Notes: generated from the letters alone by a model not told the origin. A stretch of DNA of 64,000 bases from Sphingopyxis sp. YF1 (GCF_022701295.1 NZ_CP033204.1:4058501-4122500), one strand, 5' to 3'. Shown: positions 26,400-35,325, counted from the first letter of the stretch. Made by a program: numbers and translations.

Positions 26400-27406
26400 G
26401 CGTTCGCGCCGGACTTGTCAGTCGCTACGCCCGGCAGCTTTGGCGGCACGTTGCCCCAAGCCAATCGCGCATTGTCAGGAGATGCGGCACCAAGGCTCCT
26501 TCCACAAATCAGGACGAGCCCAATGGCCACGGCGAATTCGACCAAATCCCAAGGGCGCCACCCAAGCCCTGCAACCGTTGGAGCCCATTCGGCAGTGACG
26601 TTTACGCCCAGTTCGTTATGGATCGCGTGAATGAGCACGCCACCCCACATCGATCCGCCGAGCTTGTTGCATACGAAGACAGCGATGATGGTGCCGGCAA
26701 TGAACCCCGGAATGATAACGAATTGCTTGACGATAACGCCCCAGGCCGCGCCAGGTTCGCCGGAGAACAGCGTCGGCAAGTCGCGCGGCAAATGCCAAGC
26801 CCACCACATGAGGCCGAGGATCACCGCTGCGGCCAGAGGGTCAAACTTCTTGAGGAGCTGCGGCAGCGCAAAGCCGCGCCAGCCCAGTTCTTCGAGCAGT
26901 GGGCCAGGGCTGAGTAGCAGAGATGCTGCCAACATCGCATAAATAGCGAGGGGATCTGACCCATAGCGCAGGAAGGTGCGATCAAGCGTACCAGGCGGAG
27001 CGTAGATGAATGTCTGAACCCACATAATTCCTGTGAGCGCGAAGAACGCAAGGAAACACACAGCTATGACAGTAACGCCCTGACGCCAGGAAACAGGCGA
27101 TCGCCACGGGGCGCAGCGGCTCAGCAGTTCACGAAATCCTGCACGCCCATAGCCGATACCGGTTACGATAAGAGCCGCGAACATTGGGGCGGCCGGAAAC
27201 AGCAAAAGCGTATAGGCTCCCGGATACTCGAACGTGGACCTGACAGCGGTAATAATGTTGAGGTGAGCGTGCGTCTCTTGCAGCATCTTGAACATCGGGC
27301 CGAGCGGAGTCGGGCTCATCGCGCGTAGCGCATGGGCCGCGAGAGCGATCAGGATCGCCAACGCATAGAAGCAGAGCAAAGGTCGCTGTTTGACAAACTC
27401 CCGCAT
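26396..27406 (-). CDS. mlrA: MlrA, microcystinase (CPBP/Abi-family glutamate-type membrane endopeptidase)
   Basis: 336 residues, the exact length known for MlrA, with about eight membrane segments. The CPBP motifs are EELGWRGFALPQLL (Glu172-Glu173), WWAWHLPRD (His205) and LIHAIHNELGVN (His260, His263, Asn264). Counting residues puts Glu172, His205, His260 and Asn264 at the positions reported as essential in MlrA. The enzyme opens cyclic microcystin at the Adda-Arg bond, which removes almost all toxicity. It is transcribed divergently from mlrC across a 90-base region with operator site 6, and is followed by mlrD. A generic CPBP immunity protein is unlikely given HAIHNE and the complete mlr context. 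Confidence 0.96.
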   Translation of the reverse strand: MREFVKQRPLLCFYALAILIALAAHALRAMSPTPLGPMFKMLQETHAHLNIITAVRSTFEYPGAYTLLLFPAAPMFAALIVTGIGYGRAGFRELLSRCAPWRSPVSWRQGVTVIAVCFLAFFALTGIMWVQTFIYAPPGTLDRTFLRYGSDPLAIYAMLAASLLLSPGPLLEELGWRGFALPQLLKKFDPLAAAVILGLMWWAWHLPRDLPTLFSGEPGAAWGVIVKQFVIIPGFIAGTIIAVFVCNKLGGSMWGGVLIHAIHNELGVNVTAEWAPTVAGLGWRPWDLVEFAVAIGLVLICGRSLGAASPDNARLAWGNVPPKLPGVATDKSGANA

Positions 27407-27467
27407 GATTCAATTCTCCCGTTCCTTTCAGCTAACATTTCAGATCGACCCGAGACGGTCAACAAGA

Positions 27468-27489
27468 ATTGACTGTCCGTTCGGTTGAT
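27468..27489. promoter_or_regulatory. class A palindromic operator, site 6 (mlrA-mlrC divergent promoter)
   Basis: Contains TTGACTGTCCGTTCGGTTGA between mlrA and mlrC, ending 7 bases before the mlrC ATG and 61 bases from the mlrA start. It is one of the more degenerate copies but keeps both ATT/GAT ends and the central CCG. Binding here could control the whole mlr core. Confidence 0.6.
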
Positions 27490-27496
27490 CTATGAG

Positions 27497-29083
27497 ATGG
27501 AGATGCAGCGGCTTGCTGCGAACAACATCAAACCGAAGACTCGTGTTATGCTTGATCGTCGAACATTGATGGGAGGCATATTGTCGATGGCTGGATCGAA
27601 GGCGACAGGTGCAACCCTGCTGGGTCGAGGGTTGCGCGTGTTTGTGGCGACCTTCGGCACCGAGACGAATTCATTCTCACCCTTGCCAACCGGACTGGAT
27701 GCATTCCAGGCGACGATGCTCTGGCGCCCCGGAGAGCACCCGGATTTCGCAACCGAGGCGACCGGACCGCTTTGGGCCGCTCGAGAGCGTGCCCGCGAGG
27801 GACGCTACGAGGTCATCGAGGGAACCTGTGCCTTCGCCATGCCGGGTGGTCCGGTCAGCGCGCAAGCCTACCAACTGCTGCGCGACGAGATCCTCGATCA
27901 ACTGCGACGGGCAATGCCGGTGGATATCGTGGCTTTCGGTTTACACGGCGCAATGCTTGCCTTCGGGGAGGACGAGTGCGAGGCGGACCTTCTCGAGCGT
28001 GCCCGGGCGATTGTCGGGCCAGATGTAGCGCTAGGGGCTGAGCTTGATCTTCACGCTCACTTGTCGCCGCGAATGGTCCGCGCTGCCGATGTCATTGTGG
28101 CGTTCAAATATTATCCGCATACGGACTATGTCGAGCGCGCGCGCGATCTTCTCGATTTGCTCGAGAGAGTCCGTGCGGGCGAGATCAGGCCGACCTCAAG
28201 CCTGTTCGACTGCCGGATGGTCGGCGGATTGACGACGCAGTCGTCACCGATGAAGGACTTGGTCGCAGAGCTGATCGAGCGCGAGCGGCGAGGGGAAGTC
28301 CTTTCCGGCTCACTGATCCAAGGCTTTCGTGCGGGCGATGTAGCGCGCATGGGGTCGAAAGTGCTGATCTATACCAACAATGACCAGCCGGCTGCAGCGT
28401 CGATCGCACAAGACTTTGCTCGCCGATACCAAGCGATGGCTCCGATCATGAAAGGTAACGGCCCAGAGCGAAGCTTTGCGGCCGATATCGAGCTTGCCAA
28501 GGCTGCGACCGCTTTTCCCGTAATTTTGGTCGATAGTTCGGACAATCCCGGCGGTGGGGCTTCGGGTGACAATATGGCATTGGCCCGGGCGATGTTGGAT
28601 AATGCACTGATCCCGGCATGCATTGGTCCGATATGGGATCCTCTCGCAGTACGATTGGCCTTTGAAGCGGGCCTTGGTGCCGATTTTTCGCTGCGTGTCG
28701 GTGGCAAGGTCGGCGAGGCATCCGGGCTGCCTCTCGACGTTCGCGGCAAAATCACAGGGCTTGCCAAGAATGTCACCCAAAACCTGCAGGGTTCCCGGCC
28801 GCCCCTGGGACGTGTCGTTTGCATTAGTACTGGCGGTCTCGACATCATCGTCAGCGAGATTCGGGACCAGTGCTACGGTCCCGAGATGTTCCGGGCGGTC
28901 GGTGTCGAACCTGCGAAAAAGCGCTACGTTGCCGTAAAGTCGTCCGAGCAGTGGAGAATCGGTTTCGGGGACATGGGGCGCAGTGTGATCTACGTCGCTT
29001 CGAGCCAGCAGTCGTCCATCCGTCACTATCACAAGCGCTCCCGGCCGATGTGGCCATTCGAGCCTGTCGACTTTTCAGCCTAG
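27497..29083 (+). CDS. mlrC: MlrC, M81-family metallopeptidase acting on linear microcystin, its tetrapeptide and Adda linkage
   Basis: 528 residues from the ATG at 27497, matching the reported MlrC length; an in-frame TTG lies 12 bases earlier and another ATG, before LDRRTLMGGILSMAGSKATG, 51 bases later. M81 landmarks: VFVATFGTETNSFSPLPTGL near the start, the metal-ligand region VALGAELDLHAHLSPRMV and KYYPHTDYVERARDL, and a C-terminal MlrC_C domain with ILVDSSDNPGGGASGDN. MlrC hydrolyses the tetrapeptide (and linear microcystin) at the Adda-Glu bond, releasing free Adda, the entry compound for the beta-oxidation genes around it. An N-terminal twin-arginine-like RR is present (LDRRTLMGGIL), but export is uncertain. 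Confidence 0.95.
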   Translation: MEMQRLAANNIKPKTRVMLDRRTLMGGILSMAGSKATGATLLGRGLRVFVATFGTETNSFSPLPTGLDAFQATMLWRPGEHPDFATEATGPLWAARERAREGRYEVIEGTCAFAMPGGPVSAQAYQLLRDEILDQLRRAMPVDIVAFGLHGAMLAFGEDECEADLLERARAIVGPDVALGAELDLHAHLSPRMVRAADVIVAFKYYPHTDYVERARDLLDLLERVRAGEIRPTSSLFDCRMVGGLTTQSSPMKDLVAELIERERRGEVLSGSLIQGFRAGDVARMGSKVLIYTNNDQPAAASIAQDFARRYQAMAPIMKGNGPERSFAADIELAKAATAFPVILVDSSDNPGGGASGDNMALARAMLDNALIPACIGPIWDPLAVRLAFEAGLGADFSLRVGGKVGEASGLPLDVRGKITGLAKNVTQNLQGSRPPLGRVVCISTGGLDIIVSEIRDQCYGPEMFRAVGVEPAKKRYVAVKSSEQWRIGFGDMGRSVIYVASSQQSSIRHYHKRSRPMWPFEPVDFSA

Positions 29084-29451
29084 CGAATAAACCAGACCCC
29101 ATCGATGCAATCGCCAGCGACACGATAGGCGACTATGGTCTCAAAGCGACCATCCGGGCCGCGCGTCGGGTCACCTTCGCCAAGTTCATGATCAACGACG
29201 TAGTTGTCGCGGATCATCCGCCCGATGAGCTCCATCCGAAGGCTGGGGACCCTAGCAAACAACCGCCTATAGACCTGTACGATTTCCGCGCGACCCACAG
29301 CCACTGGCGGACCCGTCAATTGTTCAAATCGCGCATCGCATGAGAAACAGGCGGCAAAGCCTTCGGCATCGTGTGCGTTGAATCGCTCCAACTGGCGAAT
29401 CACCGGGTCCAGAAGGCTGATCGTCTTTTGTTGGGACATGCACAGATCCAT
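29080..29451 (-). CDS. NTF2/SnoaL-like small protein
   Basis: 123 residues; an internal ATG at 29439 is an alternative start. The pattern IRQLERFNAHDAEGFAACFS, then VGRAEIVQVYRRLFARVPSL and the C-terminal sheet ending DGVWFIR, is the cone-shaped NTF2-like fold (SnoaL, ketosteroid isomerase, DUF4440). Members are isomerases, hydrolases or binding proteins, and function cannot be read from sequence. It is the last gene of the ligase-MFS-NTF2 operon: its start overlaps the MFS stop, and its stop overlaps the convergent mlrC stop by 4 bases. A role in moving the double bonds of Adda intermediates is conceivable. Confidence 0.7.
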   Translation of the reverse strand: MDLCMSQQKTISLLDPVIRQLERFNAHDAEGFAACFSCDARFEQLTGPPVAVGRAEIVQVYRRLFARVPSLRMELIGRMIRDNYVVDHELGEGDPTRGPDGRFETIVAYRVAGDCIDGVWFIR

Positions 29452-30746
29452 TAAGAGCGAGGCTCGGCAGTGGAGGCCGGAAGACGGAGCACCAGCATCG
29501 CAAAAAGCGCCGCTGCAGCCGTGCCGGCAATTGCCATTGCCATGAGTAACGCCGGGGCCAGCGCCATGCCCAGGTCCTTGAAAACGGGAACAAGGACTGG
29601 ACCAATGCTCAGCCCGAGCATGATATTAAACACGCCGCCCAATGATGAGCCAATTCCGCGCACCTCGTCGACGAGACGCTCTTGGAACAGGGGCAGTGAA
29701 ACTGTTTGTGCGAAGGCGCTCGAGAAACCCCAGACCGAGATCGCGCCAATGACGCCGTAAGCGCTTGGAACTAGCAGCAATCCCGTACCGGCCAGTCCCA
29801 CGATCGTTGCGGCAATAATCGCGGCAGGTCGTCGGTCACCCTTGGCTGTGGCTCTCAGTCGACCGGCGGCAGCCCCCCCGGCTAGCGCGCTTAGCGATCC
29901 GGCAAGGATGGCAAGCACACCGAAGATGAAGCCGGTCGAAGAGGTCGAGACACCATAGCTGCGGATCATGAGCGAAGGCGCCCAACTGACCAGCGCGAAA
30001 TCGCCGAGCGAGAGAGCTGCGCATCCAAAGTAGATGGGGGCAAGCTGTCTTCGTTGCCGCCAAATCCACGCCAACGGTTCTGCCAGCGAATTGGGCGGTC
30101 GGCTAACAGCACGCATTGGTTCGCGGATGGAAACGATCGCTGCCGCAAGGAAAATTCCAGGCGTGCCAGCAATTACCATGACGATGCGCCAGCCAGAGAG
30201 TCCACCCAGCACAGGTAGTCCGCTGAATGCCTGGTGACCAGCCAGCTCAACCAGTGCCCCGCCCAACAGAAAGGCAAAGCCGTTTCCGGCGATCATTCCG
30301 AGCATCAGCAGCGCCAGCGGCATACTCCGCCGCTCCGGTGGGAACATATCGGCGAGCATCGATACCGCAGCAGGCATAAGCATTGCCTCGCCTGTGCCGA
30401 CAGCAACGCGCAAGATGACCATCGACTCGAAATCACGAGCGAAACCGGTCGCAATCGTTGCGATGCTCCAGATCAGTATTCCGAAAATGATCATGCGTTT
30501 GCGGTTGTGGCGGTCGGCCAGCCAACCTGCGGCAACACCCATGGCAGTGTAAAAGACCGCAAACGCTGCACCTACAATGATGCTAAACTGCGCATCGCTA
30601 ATGCCAAGTTCGCGTTCGATTGGATCAACGAGCAGCGAAAGTATGAAGCGGTCAGTGTAGGAAACCATTGCGGCGACAGTGAACAGTACAGCTGCCCACC
30701 AGCCAGCTCGGGAAGAGACGGTTGCTTTGGCGTTGGTCGAGGTCAT
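29451..30746 (-). CDS. major facilitator superfamily transporter (organic-anion/aromatic-acid type)
   Basis: 431 residues, 12 membrane segments. The motif between helices 2 and 3 is GWLADRHNRKRMIIFGILIW, and the N-terminal AAMVSYTDRFILSLLVDPIE is typical of the spinster/ACS-like branch that takes up carboxylates. It overlaps the acyl-CoA synthetase gene by 4 bases and the NTF2-like gene at its end, so transporter and CoA ligase are probably made together. This would suit import of Adda or another acid followed by CoA activation. Confidence 0.85.
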   Translation of the reverse strand: MTSTNAKATVSSRAGWWAAVLFTVAAMVSYTDRFILSLLVDPIERELGISDAQFSIIVGAAFAVFYTAMGVAAGWLADRHNRKRMIIFGILIWSIATIATGFARDFESMVILRVAVGTGEAMLMPAAVSMLADMFPPERRSMPLALLMLGMIAGNGFAFLLGGALVELAGHQAFSGLPVLGGLSGWRIVMVIAGTPGIFLAAAIVSIREPMRAVSRPPNSLAEPLAWIWRQRRQLAPIYFGCAALSLGDFALVSWAPSLMIRSYGVSTSSTGFIFGVLAILAGSLSALAGGAAAGRLRATAKGDRRPAAIIAATIVGLAGTGLLLVPSAYGVIGAISVWGFSSAFAQTVSLPLFQERLVDEVRGIGSSLGGVFNIMLGLSIGPVLVPVFKDLGMALAPALLMAMAIAGTAAAALFAMLVLRLPASTAEPRS

Positions 30747-32302
30747 TGCGAATGCGCCTCAACTGCATCTGGTCGCCATAGTCGCAGCACTTTCTTGTCG
30801 ATCTTACCGATCGGCGTGACCGGCAAGGCTTTGATGAATTCGATGCGCTTGGGAACTGCGGCTGCACCTCGGCGCTCCCGGACAACACGCGCGACCTCAG
30901 CAGGATCAGGCGTGTTGGTTAAGTCCACAGGGACGATGAATGCTGTAACGGCCTCGCCCCAATGCGGATCATCGATGCCTACCACGCCGCAGGCCAGAAC
31001 CCCCGGAATACCTGCAATGACCTGCTCAATCTCGTTCGGGTAGACGTTGAAGCCGCCCGTGATAATCAGATCCTTAGTGCGATCGACGATGCTGAGGTAG
31101 CCGTCTTCATCAAAGCGTCCCACGTCGCCAGTTCGAAGCCAGCCATCACGCATCGCTTCGTCAGTGTCTGCTTCACGCCGCCAATAGCCCTGCATCACAA
31201 AGGCCCCACGGACACATATTTCCCCGCATTCACCAGTGGGGACGGGCGCGCCATCTGCATCAACAAGTTGGATATCCACACTGGCCAGCGGCACTCCACA
31301 GGAACCCAATCGATCTGGACGACTCAGCACATGCTGTTCCCGGGCCAGATAAGCGATGCAGGTTGGCGCCTCAGTCTGGCCATAGAGTTGCATGAACAAT
31401 GGTCCGAAAAGCTCGATCGCTTCAACAAGACGCGGAATGGCAATCGGCGCGCCGCCATAAATGATCGTTTCGAGCGGTCCAAGATCGAGCCCAGTATCCT
31501 TTGCAAGGTCGATTAACCGGTAGATCATCGTCGGGACGAGGAAAGTTGCGGTGACGTTGTGCCTGCGCGCATAGTCCGCCAAGCCCGCCGGCTCGAATGA
31601 AGGTAATAGATGAAAGGTTCCGCCTCTCAGCCATGCAGGGTAGCATAGCATTCCCGCTGCATGTGACACCGGAGTGACGGCTACGACATTCGTGGGACTC
31701 GGCCATTCCCATTCACTTGCTGCCATCAAAACCGTTGCCAGAGTCGAACTGTGGGTATGGACGACTCCCTTTGGCCGGCCGGTGGTCCCCCCAGTGTAAG
31801 CAATCACCGCGATATCACCGCATTGAGCGACTGACTCCAGTATGGACGGGGCGGCTGTATTAGCCCGCGCCATAAGGTCGATGCCTTGTTGGGCTGCACC
31901 GAGAGTCGCAACCTGGATAACACGGTCCAGATTCATCGCCAACAATGCTACTCGCTCGGCCTGCTCAGGTGCGACCAGTATGACGTCAATCTCGGCATCG
32001 CTAAGGATGTAGGCCAGATCCTCGTCGGACATGAAGAGCGAAACCGGCGTGACGCGGATGGCGGCAACCATAGCTGCAGCATTGGCAATAGCGGTTTCGG
32101 GAAGGTTTGGCGCCATAATTGCCAGGGCCCCGCCACGGGCGAGCCCGAGCGAGCCAAAGGCCGAGATGAACTGAGAAATGCGATTGCCCAGTTCGGCGTA
32201 AGTGAGTGAACCTCCCGGCCATTCAAGCGCAATGCGAGGATGCCAGCGTTTACAGGCTCTCGCGATGAGAGATCCCAGCGACCCGCCCAACTCGATCCCC
32301 AT
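30743..32302 (-). CDS. acyl-CoA synthetase (class I adenylate-forming enzyme), second copy
   Basis: 519 residues. P-loop VIAYTGGTTGRPKGVVHTHS, A5 QLYGQTEAPTC, A7 GDVGRFDEDGYLSIVDRTKD, A8 LIITGGFNVYPNEIEQVI and the A10 lysine in VTPIGKIDKKVLR are all in place. It heads a ligase-MFS-NTF2 operon diverging from a TonB receptor gene, with operator site 7 between them. It differs clearly from the ligase at 3590-5107, so two acids are probably activated. This one, next to mlrC, is the better candidate for Adda or its 3-oxo derivative (inference). Confidence 0.86.
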   Translation of the reverse strand: MGIELGGSLGSLIARACKRWHPRIALEWPGGSLTYAELGNRISQFISAFGSLGLARGGALAIMAPNLPETAIANAAAMVAAIRVTPVSLFMSDEDLAYILSDAEIDVILVAPEQAERVALLAMNLDRVIQVATLGAAQQGIDLMARANTAAPSILESVAQCGDIAVIAYTGGTTGRPKGVVHTHSSTLATVLMAASEWEWPSPTNVVAVTPVSHAAGMLCYPAWLRGGTFHLLPSFEPAGLADYARRHNVTATFLVPTMIYRLIDLAKDTGLDLGPLETIIYGGAPIAIPRLVEAIELFGPLFMQLYGQTEAPTCIAYLAREQHVLSRPDRLGSCGVPLASVDIQLVDADGAPVPTGECGEICVRGAFVMQGYWRREADTDEAMRDGWLRTGDVGRFDEDGYLSIVDRTKDLIITGGFNVYPNEIEQVIAGIPGVLACGVVGIDDPHWGEAVTAFIVPVDLTNTPDPAEVARVVRERRGAAAVPKRIEFIKALPVTPIGKIDKKVLRLWRPDAVEAHSQ

Positions 32303-32370
32303 TCTTGATTCTCCACCGCACCGGACACGACCCCTTGCTTATATCGGTCAAAAGCAGGTTACAATCATAT

Positions 32371-32392
32371 ATTGACCGGCTGGTCGGTTAAT
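32371..32392. promoter_or_regulatory. class A palindromic operator, site 7
   Basis: Contains TTGACCGGCTGGTCGGTTAA, close to the full consensus. It lies 36 bases before the TonB receptor start and 68 bases from the divergent acyl-CoA synthetase start, so it could control both. Confidence 0.7.
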
Positions 32393-32428
32393 GGCAGTTT
32401 CACTGCACCAATTTGGGGGAGAAACAAA

Positions 32429-34609
32429 ATGATTCGTCGATCAATTGCTTGGGCGACCCTGGTCACTTTGATGGTCTCAGCTGCGCCTGCAGCCCTCGCG
32501 CAGAATACGCCCGCAGCAGCGGACGATGCACAGGACGACAAGGCGCCTGATGAAATCGTTGTCACGGCCCGGAAGGTCACCGAGCGCCTTCAGGATGTGC
32601 CGATCGCGATCTCGGCAGTCTCAGCCGACAAGATTGCCGAACGTGACAATGTGCGGGTCTCGGAACTGGCAGCTGCTGTTCCCAACGTAACATTTAGCGG
32701 TGGTCCACTTGCCACTATTACCGTGCGCGGCGTCTCGAGCCAGTCACGCTACAATCCCGGATTCGACAGCGGAATTGGGGTCTACATCGACGGTGTGGTA
32801 CAAGGGAAAAGCTACACATTTGACTCCCCGCTCTATGACGTCGAGCGGGTCGAGTTCCTTCGCGGACCGCAAGGGACACTCTTCGGCAAAAATGCAATTG
32901 GCGGAGCGATCAGTATCGTCACGCGCAACCCGAGCTTCACGCCCACCGGCCAATTCGAACTTTCAACCGGCAGCTTCAACCGTTTCGAAGCACAGGGGTT
33001 TATCTCAGCGCCGCTCTCCAGCAGTCTTGCGGTAAGTGTGGGCGGATTTCGGGTTAAACGGGATGGCTACGTCCGTAACCTGATCGACAATCGGCGCTTC
33101 GCAAACGACGATAGCTACGGGGGCCGTGCAAAGATCCTTTGGAAACCCTCCGATCTGGTCAAGCTCGTTTTGTCGGCCGACTACCTGAAAGAGGACAACT
33201 ACGGCTACGTAGATGAGGTTTCTGCCGGGTATGGCGGACCGACTGGACGCTATGAAAGCAACGTCGACACCCCTAATCTCGCCCGGCGCAAGACCAAAGG
33301 ACTCGCGCTAACAGCTGACATTGAAACTGGCTTCGGGGCGACCCTTACGTCAATTACTTCTTATCGATGGGCCGAAAACCAGAGAACCAATGATTCCGAC
33401 GTCGGCCCACTCTCGATCGTCGTAAGCGAGTCTGCGTCCAAGCAGACCCAGTTTTCGCAAGAGGTGCGTTTGTCCGGCAAACTTGCCGAGCGTATCAATT
33501 ATTTGATCGGCGGTTATCTCTTCCGCCAGGATACCGATAACTTCGCACAAAGTACGTTCGGTCCTGACAGCAGATTTGCACCGCTGAGGGGGCAGGTCGG
33601 CAATACCTTTGGCGAGGCTGACACTGAAGCAGTGGCTGCGTTCGCAAGTGTGGATTGGGAACTTGTCGATAAGCTGACTGCCACTGTCGGCATTCGCTAC
33701 ACCGACGAAGCCAAGCGCCTCAATTATCAGCAGATAGGCTTTCCGCTGATCGGCGCCCCCAACCTGCCGCAGGAGTTTGACAGGATCAGCGCGACAGATG
33801 TTTCGCCCACCTTTACGCTTCGCTACCAGCCGTCACGCGACATCATGGTATATGGCACGGCTTCGAAGGGCTTCAAGTCGGGTGGATGGAACGTCGACAA
33901 CATCACTTCGCCGCGCATCACGACTTTCAAAGCCCTGCGTTTTGGTGACGAGAGCCTTTGGAACTATGAACTGGGTATCAAGGCACAGTTCCTCGACAAT
34001 CGCATCACGTTCAACGCCGACGCCTTTCGGCAGGATTATTCCAACATTCAGACGCCGCAGCTTACCCAAGTCCTCGGCGGTGGCGGTGCTGTCGTAGCTA
34101 TCGTGACCAACGCCGCATCGGCCCGACTGCAGGGGTTGGAAGCGGAACTGACCGTGCGACCGACCGGCATTTTGACGGTGAATGGAGTACTTGGCTACAC
34201 CGATGCAAAATATAGCAGGTACACCGACGGGGCGCTGAATTTTTCCGGAAACCGGCTGCCCGGGGCTCCCAAGTGGACTGGCAACCTGTCGGCGACCTTG
34301 CGAGTCCCGGTTAGCGACGACTGGTCGCTGGGCGCGCGCGGCGAATATCTCTATCGCTCGAGTACGTTCGGCGATCGCGAGAACTCGGCAGCTCGTACAA
34401 CGCCGTCATATGCTTCTATCAACCTCTCGGCTGGCATTTACGGCAAGCATTTCGACCTCGTCGGCTTTGTCAACAACCTCGCCGACAAACAGGACGTAAT
34501 CCTGATTTCCGAAGGTGGGTTCCCGGCTCCGCTTGGTGTCGGGTTGAACACGCTGGTTACCAGGCAGCTGGGGCGTACCTGGGGCTTACGGCTTGCTGGC
34601 CGTTTCTGA
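32429..34609 (+). CDS. TonB-dependent outer-membrane receptor, second copy in the mlr arm
   Basis: 726 residues from the ATG at 32429 (GGGGGAG upstream). Signal peptide MIRRSIAWATLVTLMVSAAP ending ALA-Q; TonB box region DEIVVTARKVTERLQDVPIA; plug VEFLRGPQGTLFGKNAIGGA; terminal GLRLAGRF with an aromatic end. It shares many segments with the receptor at 9247-11433 (for example TVRGVSSQSRYNPGFDSGIG versus VVRGVASQSRVNAGFDSGVG), so the two are recent paralogues, probably for related ligands. Confidence 0.92.
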   Translation: MIRRSIAWATLVTLMVSAAPAALAQNTPAAADDAQDDKAPDEIVVTARKVTERLQDVPIAISAVSADKIAERDNVRVSELAAAVPNVTFSGGPLATITVRGVSSQSRYNPGFDSGIGVYIDGVVQGKSYTFDSPLYDVERVEFLRGPQGTLFGKNAIGGAISIVTRNPSFTPTGQFELSTGSFNRFEAQGFISAPLSSSLAVSVGGFRVKRDGYVRNLIDNRRFANDDSYGGRAKILWKPSDLVKLVLSADYLKEDNYGYVDEVSAGYGGPTGRYESNVDTPNLARRKTKGLALTADIETGFGATLTSITSYRWAENQRTNDSDVGPLSIVVSESASKQTQFSQEVRLSGKLAERINYLIGGYLFRQDTDNFAQSTFGPDSRFAPLRGQVGNTFGEADTEAVAAFASVDWELVDKLTATVGIRYTDEAKRLNYQQIGFPLIGAPNLPQEFDRISATDVSPTFTLRYQPSRDIMVYGTASKGFKSGGWNVDNITSPRITTFKALRFGDESLWNYELGIKAQFLDNRITFNADAFRQDYSNIQTPQLTQVLGGGGAVVAIVTNAASARLQGLEAELTVRPTGILTVNGVLGYTDAKYSRYTDGALNFSGNRLPGAPKWTGNLSATLRVPVSDDWSLGARGEYLYRSSTFGDRENSAARTTPSYASINLSAGIYGKHFDLVGFVNNLADKQDVILISEGGFPAPLGVGLNTLVTRQLGRTWGLRLAGRF

Positions 34610-34618
34610 TTTCGAAAG

Positions 34619-34663
34619 GCGCGGATCTCGCCCCGGTGCCGGGGATAAGGCTGGGATCCGCGC
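34619..34663 (+). terminator. hairpin downstream of TonB receptor gene, possible terminator
   Basis: GCGCGGATC pairs with GATCCGCGC across an inner CCCCGG/CCGGGG hairpin, 10 bases after the stop codon. No run of T follows (only CTTGATCT), so a strong intrinsic terminator is not certain. Confidence 0.4.
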
Positions 34664-34673
34664 TTGATCTCCG

Positions 34674-34695
34674 ATCGACCAAGTGTAAGGTCAAC
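34674..34695. promoter_or_regulatory. possible degenerate class A operator before the TetR gene
   Basis: The half-sites GACC and GGTC are spaced by 8 bases as in the class A consensus, with matching outer bases (CGACC...GGTCAA), but the inner CGNCCGGT core is lost. It is 27 bases upstream of the TetR gene and may mediate autoregulation. Confidence 0.3.
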
Positions 34696-34722
34696 GCGAA
34701 CCTGAGGCGGAGATGACAGTAT

Positions 34723-35325
34723 ATGGTCGGAGTTAGGGCTAAGGACCATGAAGATAAAAAGCGTTTGATCCTAGATACTGCCTCGGGTCTCTTCGCTCGG
34801 CAAGGCTTTGCGAAAACCTCGATCTCTGAGCTCTCTTCAGCCTGTAGAGCCTCCAAGGCTTGGATCTATCATTATTTCCCGACCAAAGAGGACATTCTCT
34901 TCACACTGCTGCGTGACTTTCTAGAGGTCGTTCGAGCTCGACTTGGAGCGATCGATATCGAGGAGCTTGCTCCCGAGGTCTCACTGCACAAATTCATCCT
35001 CGAATGCCTGCGGATCTATGACAATTACCGCATCAACTACCCGGTTTTGTTCAATGAAATGACGGTTCTGACAAGCGAGCAGCAGGAGGAGTTGCGCGCG
35101 ATCGAGGACGCACCAGTTAAGCTGCTAACAGCAATCGTAGCCAAGATCAGACCGGAGATCTCCCAAGCTGCAGCTTTTCGTACACCGATAACCTTGCTCA
35201 TCTACGGTACGATCAACTGGACCTACACTTGGTATAATCCAGACGGGAAGCTGAAGCTCGAGCAGCTTGCCGCTCTCGTGCGTGATTTCGTCCTTGGAGG
35301 CATTCAAACCGTTGACGTCGGGTGA
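34723..35325 (+). CDS. TetR-family transcriptional regulator, candidate regulator of the class A regulon
   Basis: 200 residues. N-terminal helix-turn-helix: ILDTASGLFARQGFAKTSIS and ACRASKAWIYHYFPTKEDIL. The ligand domain ends with LLIYGTINWTYTWYNPDGKL. The regulator beside the paa genes (63092-63685) has the same overall plan, including LIFGMINWTSNWFDQSGKL at the matching place, so the two are paralogues. TetR proteins of this subgroup usually repress catabolic genes and release DNA on binding an acyl-CoA (PaaR responds to phenylacetyl-CoA). It stands at the right end of the mlr arm, just before insertion-sequence debris. Confidence 0.85.
   Translation: MVGVRAKDHEDKKRLILDTASGLFARQGFAKTSISELSSACRASKAWIYHYFPTKEDILFTLLRDFLEVVRARLGAIDIEELAPEVSLHKFILECLRIYDNYRINYPVLFNEMTVLTSEQQEELRAIEDAPVKLLTAIVAKIRPEISQAAAFRTPITLLIYGTINWTYTWYNPDGKLKLEQLAALVRDFVLGGIQTVDVG

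Noticed and set aside
26396-27406. Generic CPBP-family bacteriocin-immunity or prenyl protease
   Set aside because: Length of 336, HAIHNE at residues 260-265 and the mlrC-A-D-B arrangement identify MlrA.
32372-32428. Upstream start for the second TonB receptor
   Set aside because: It would add 19 residues before a perfect signal peptide and would overlap the class A operator; the ATG at 32429 has GGGGGAG upstream.
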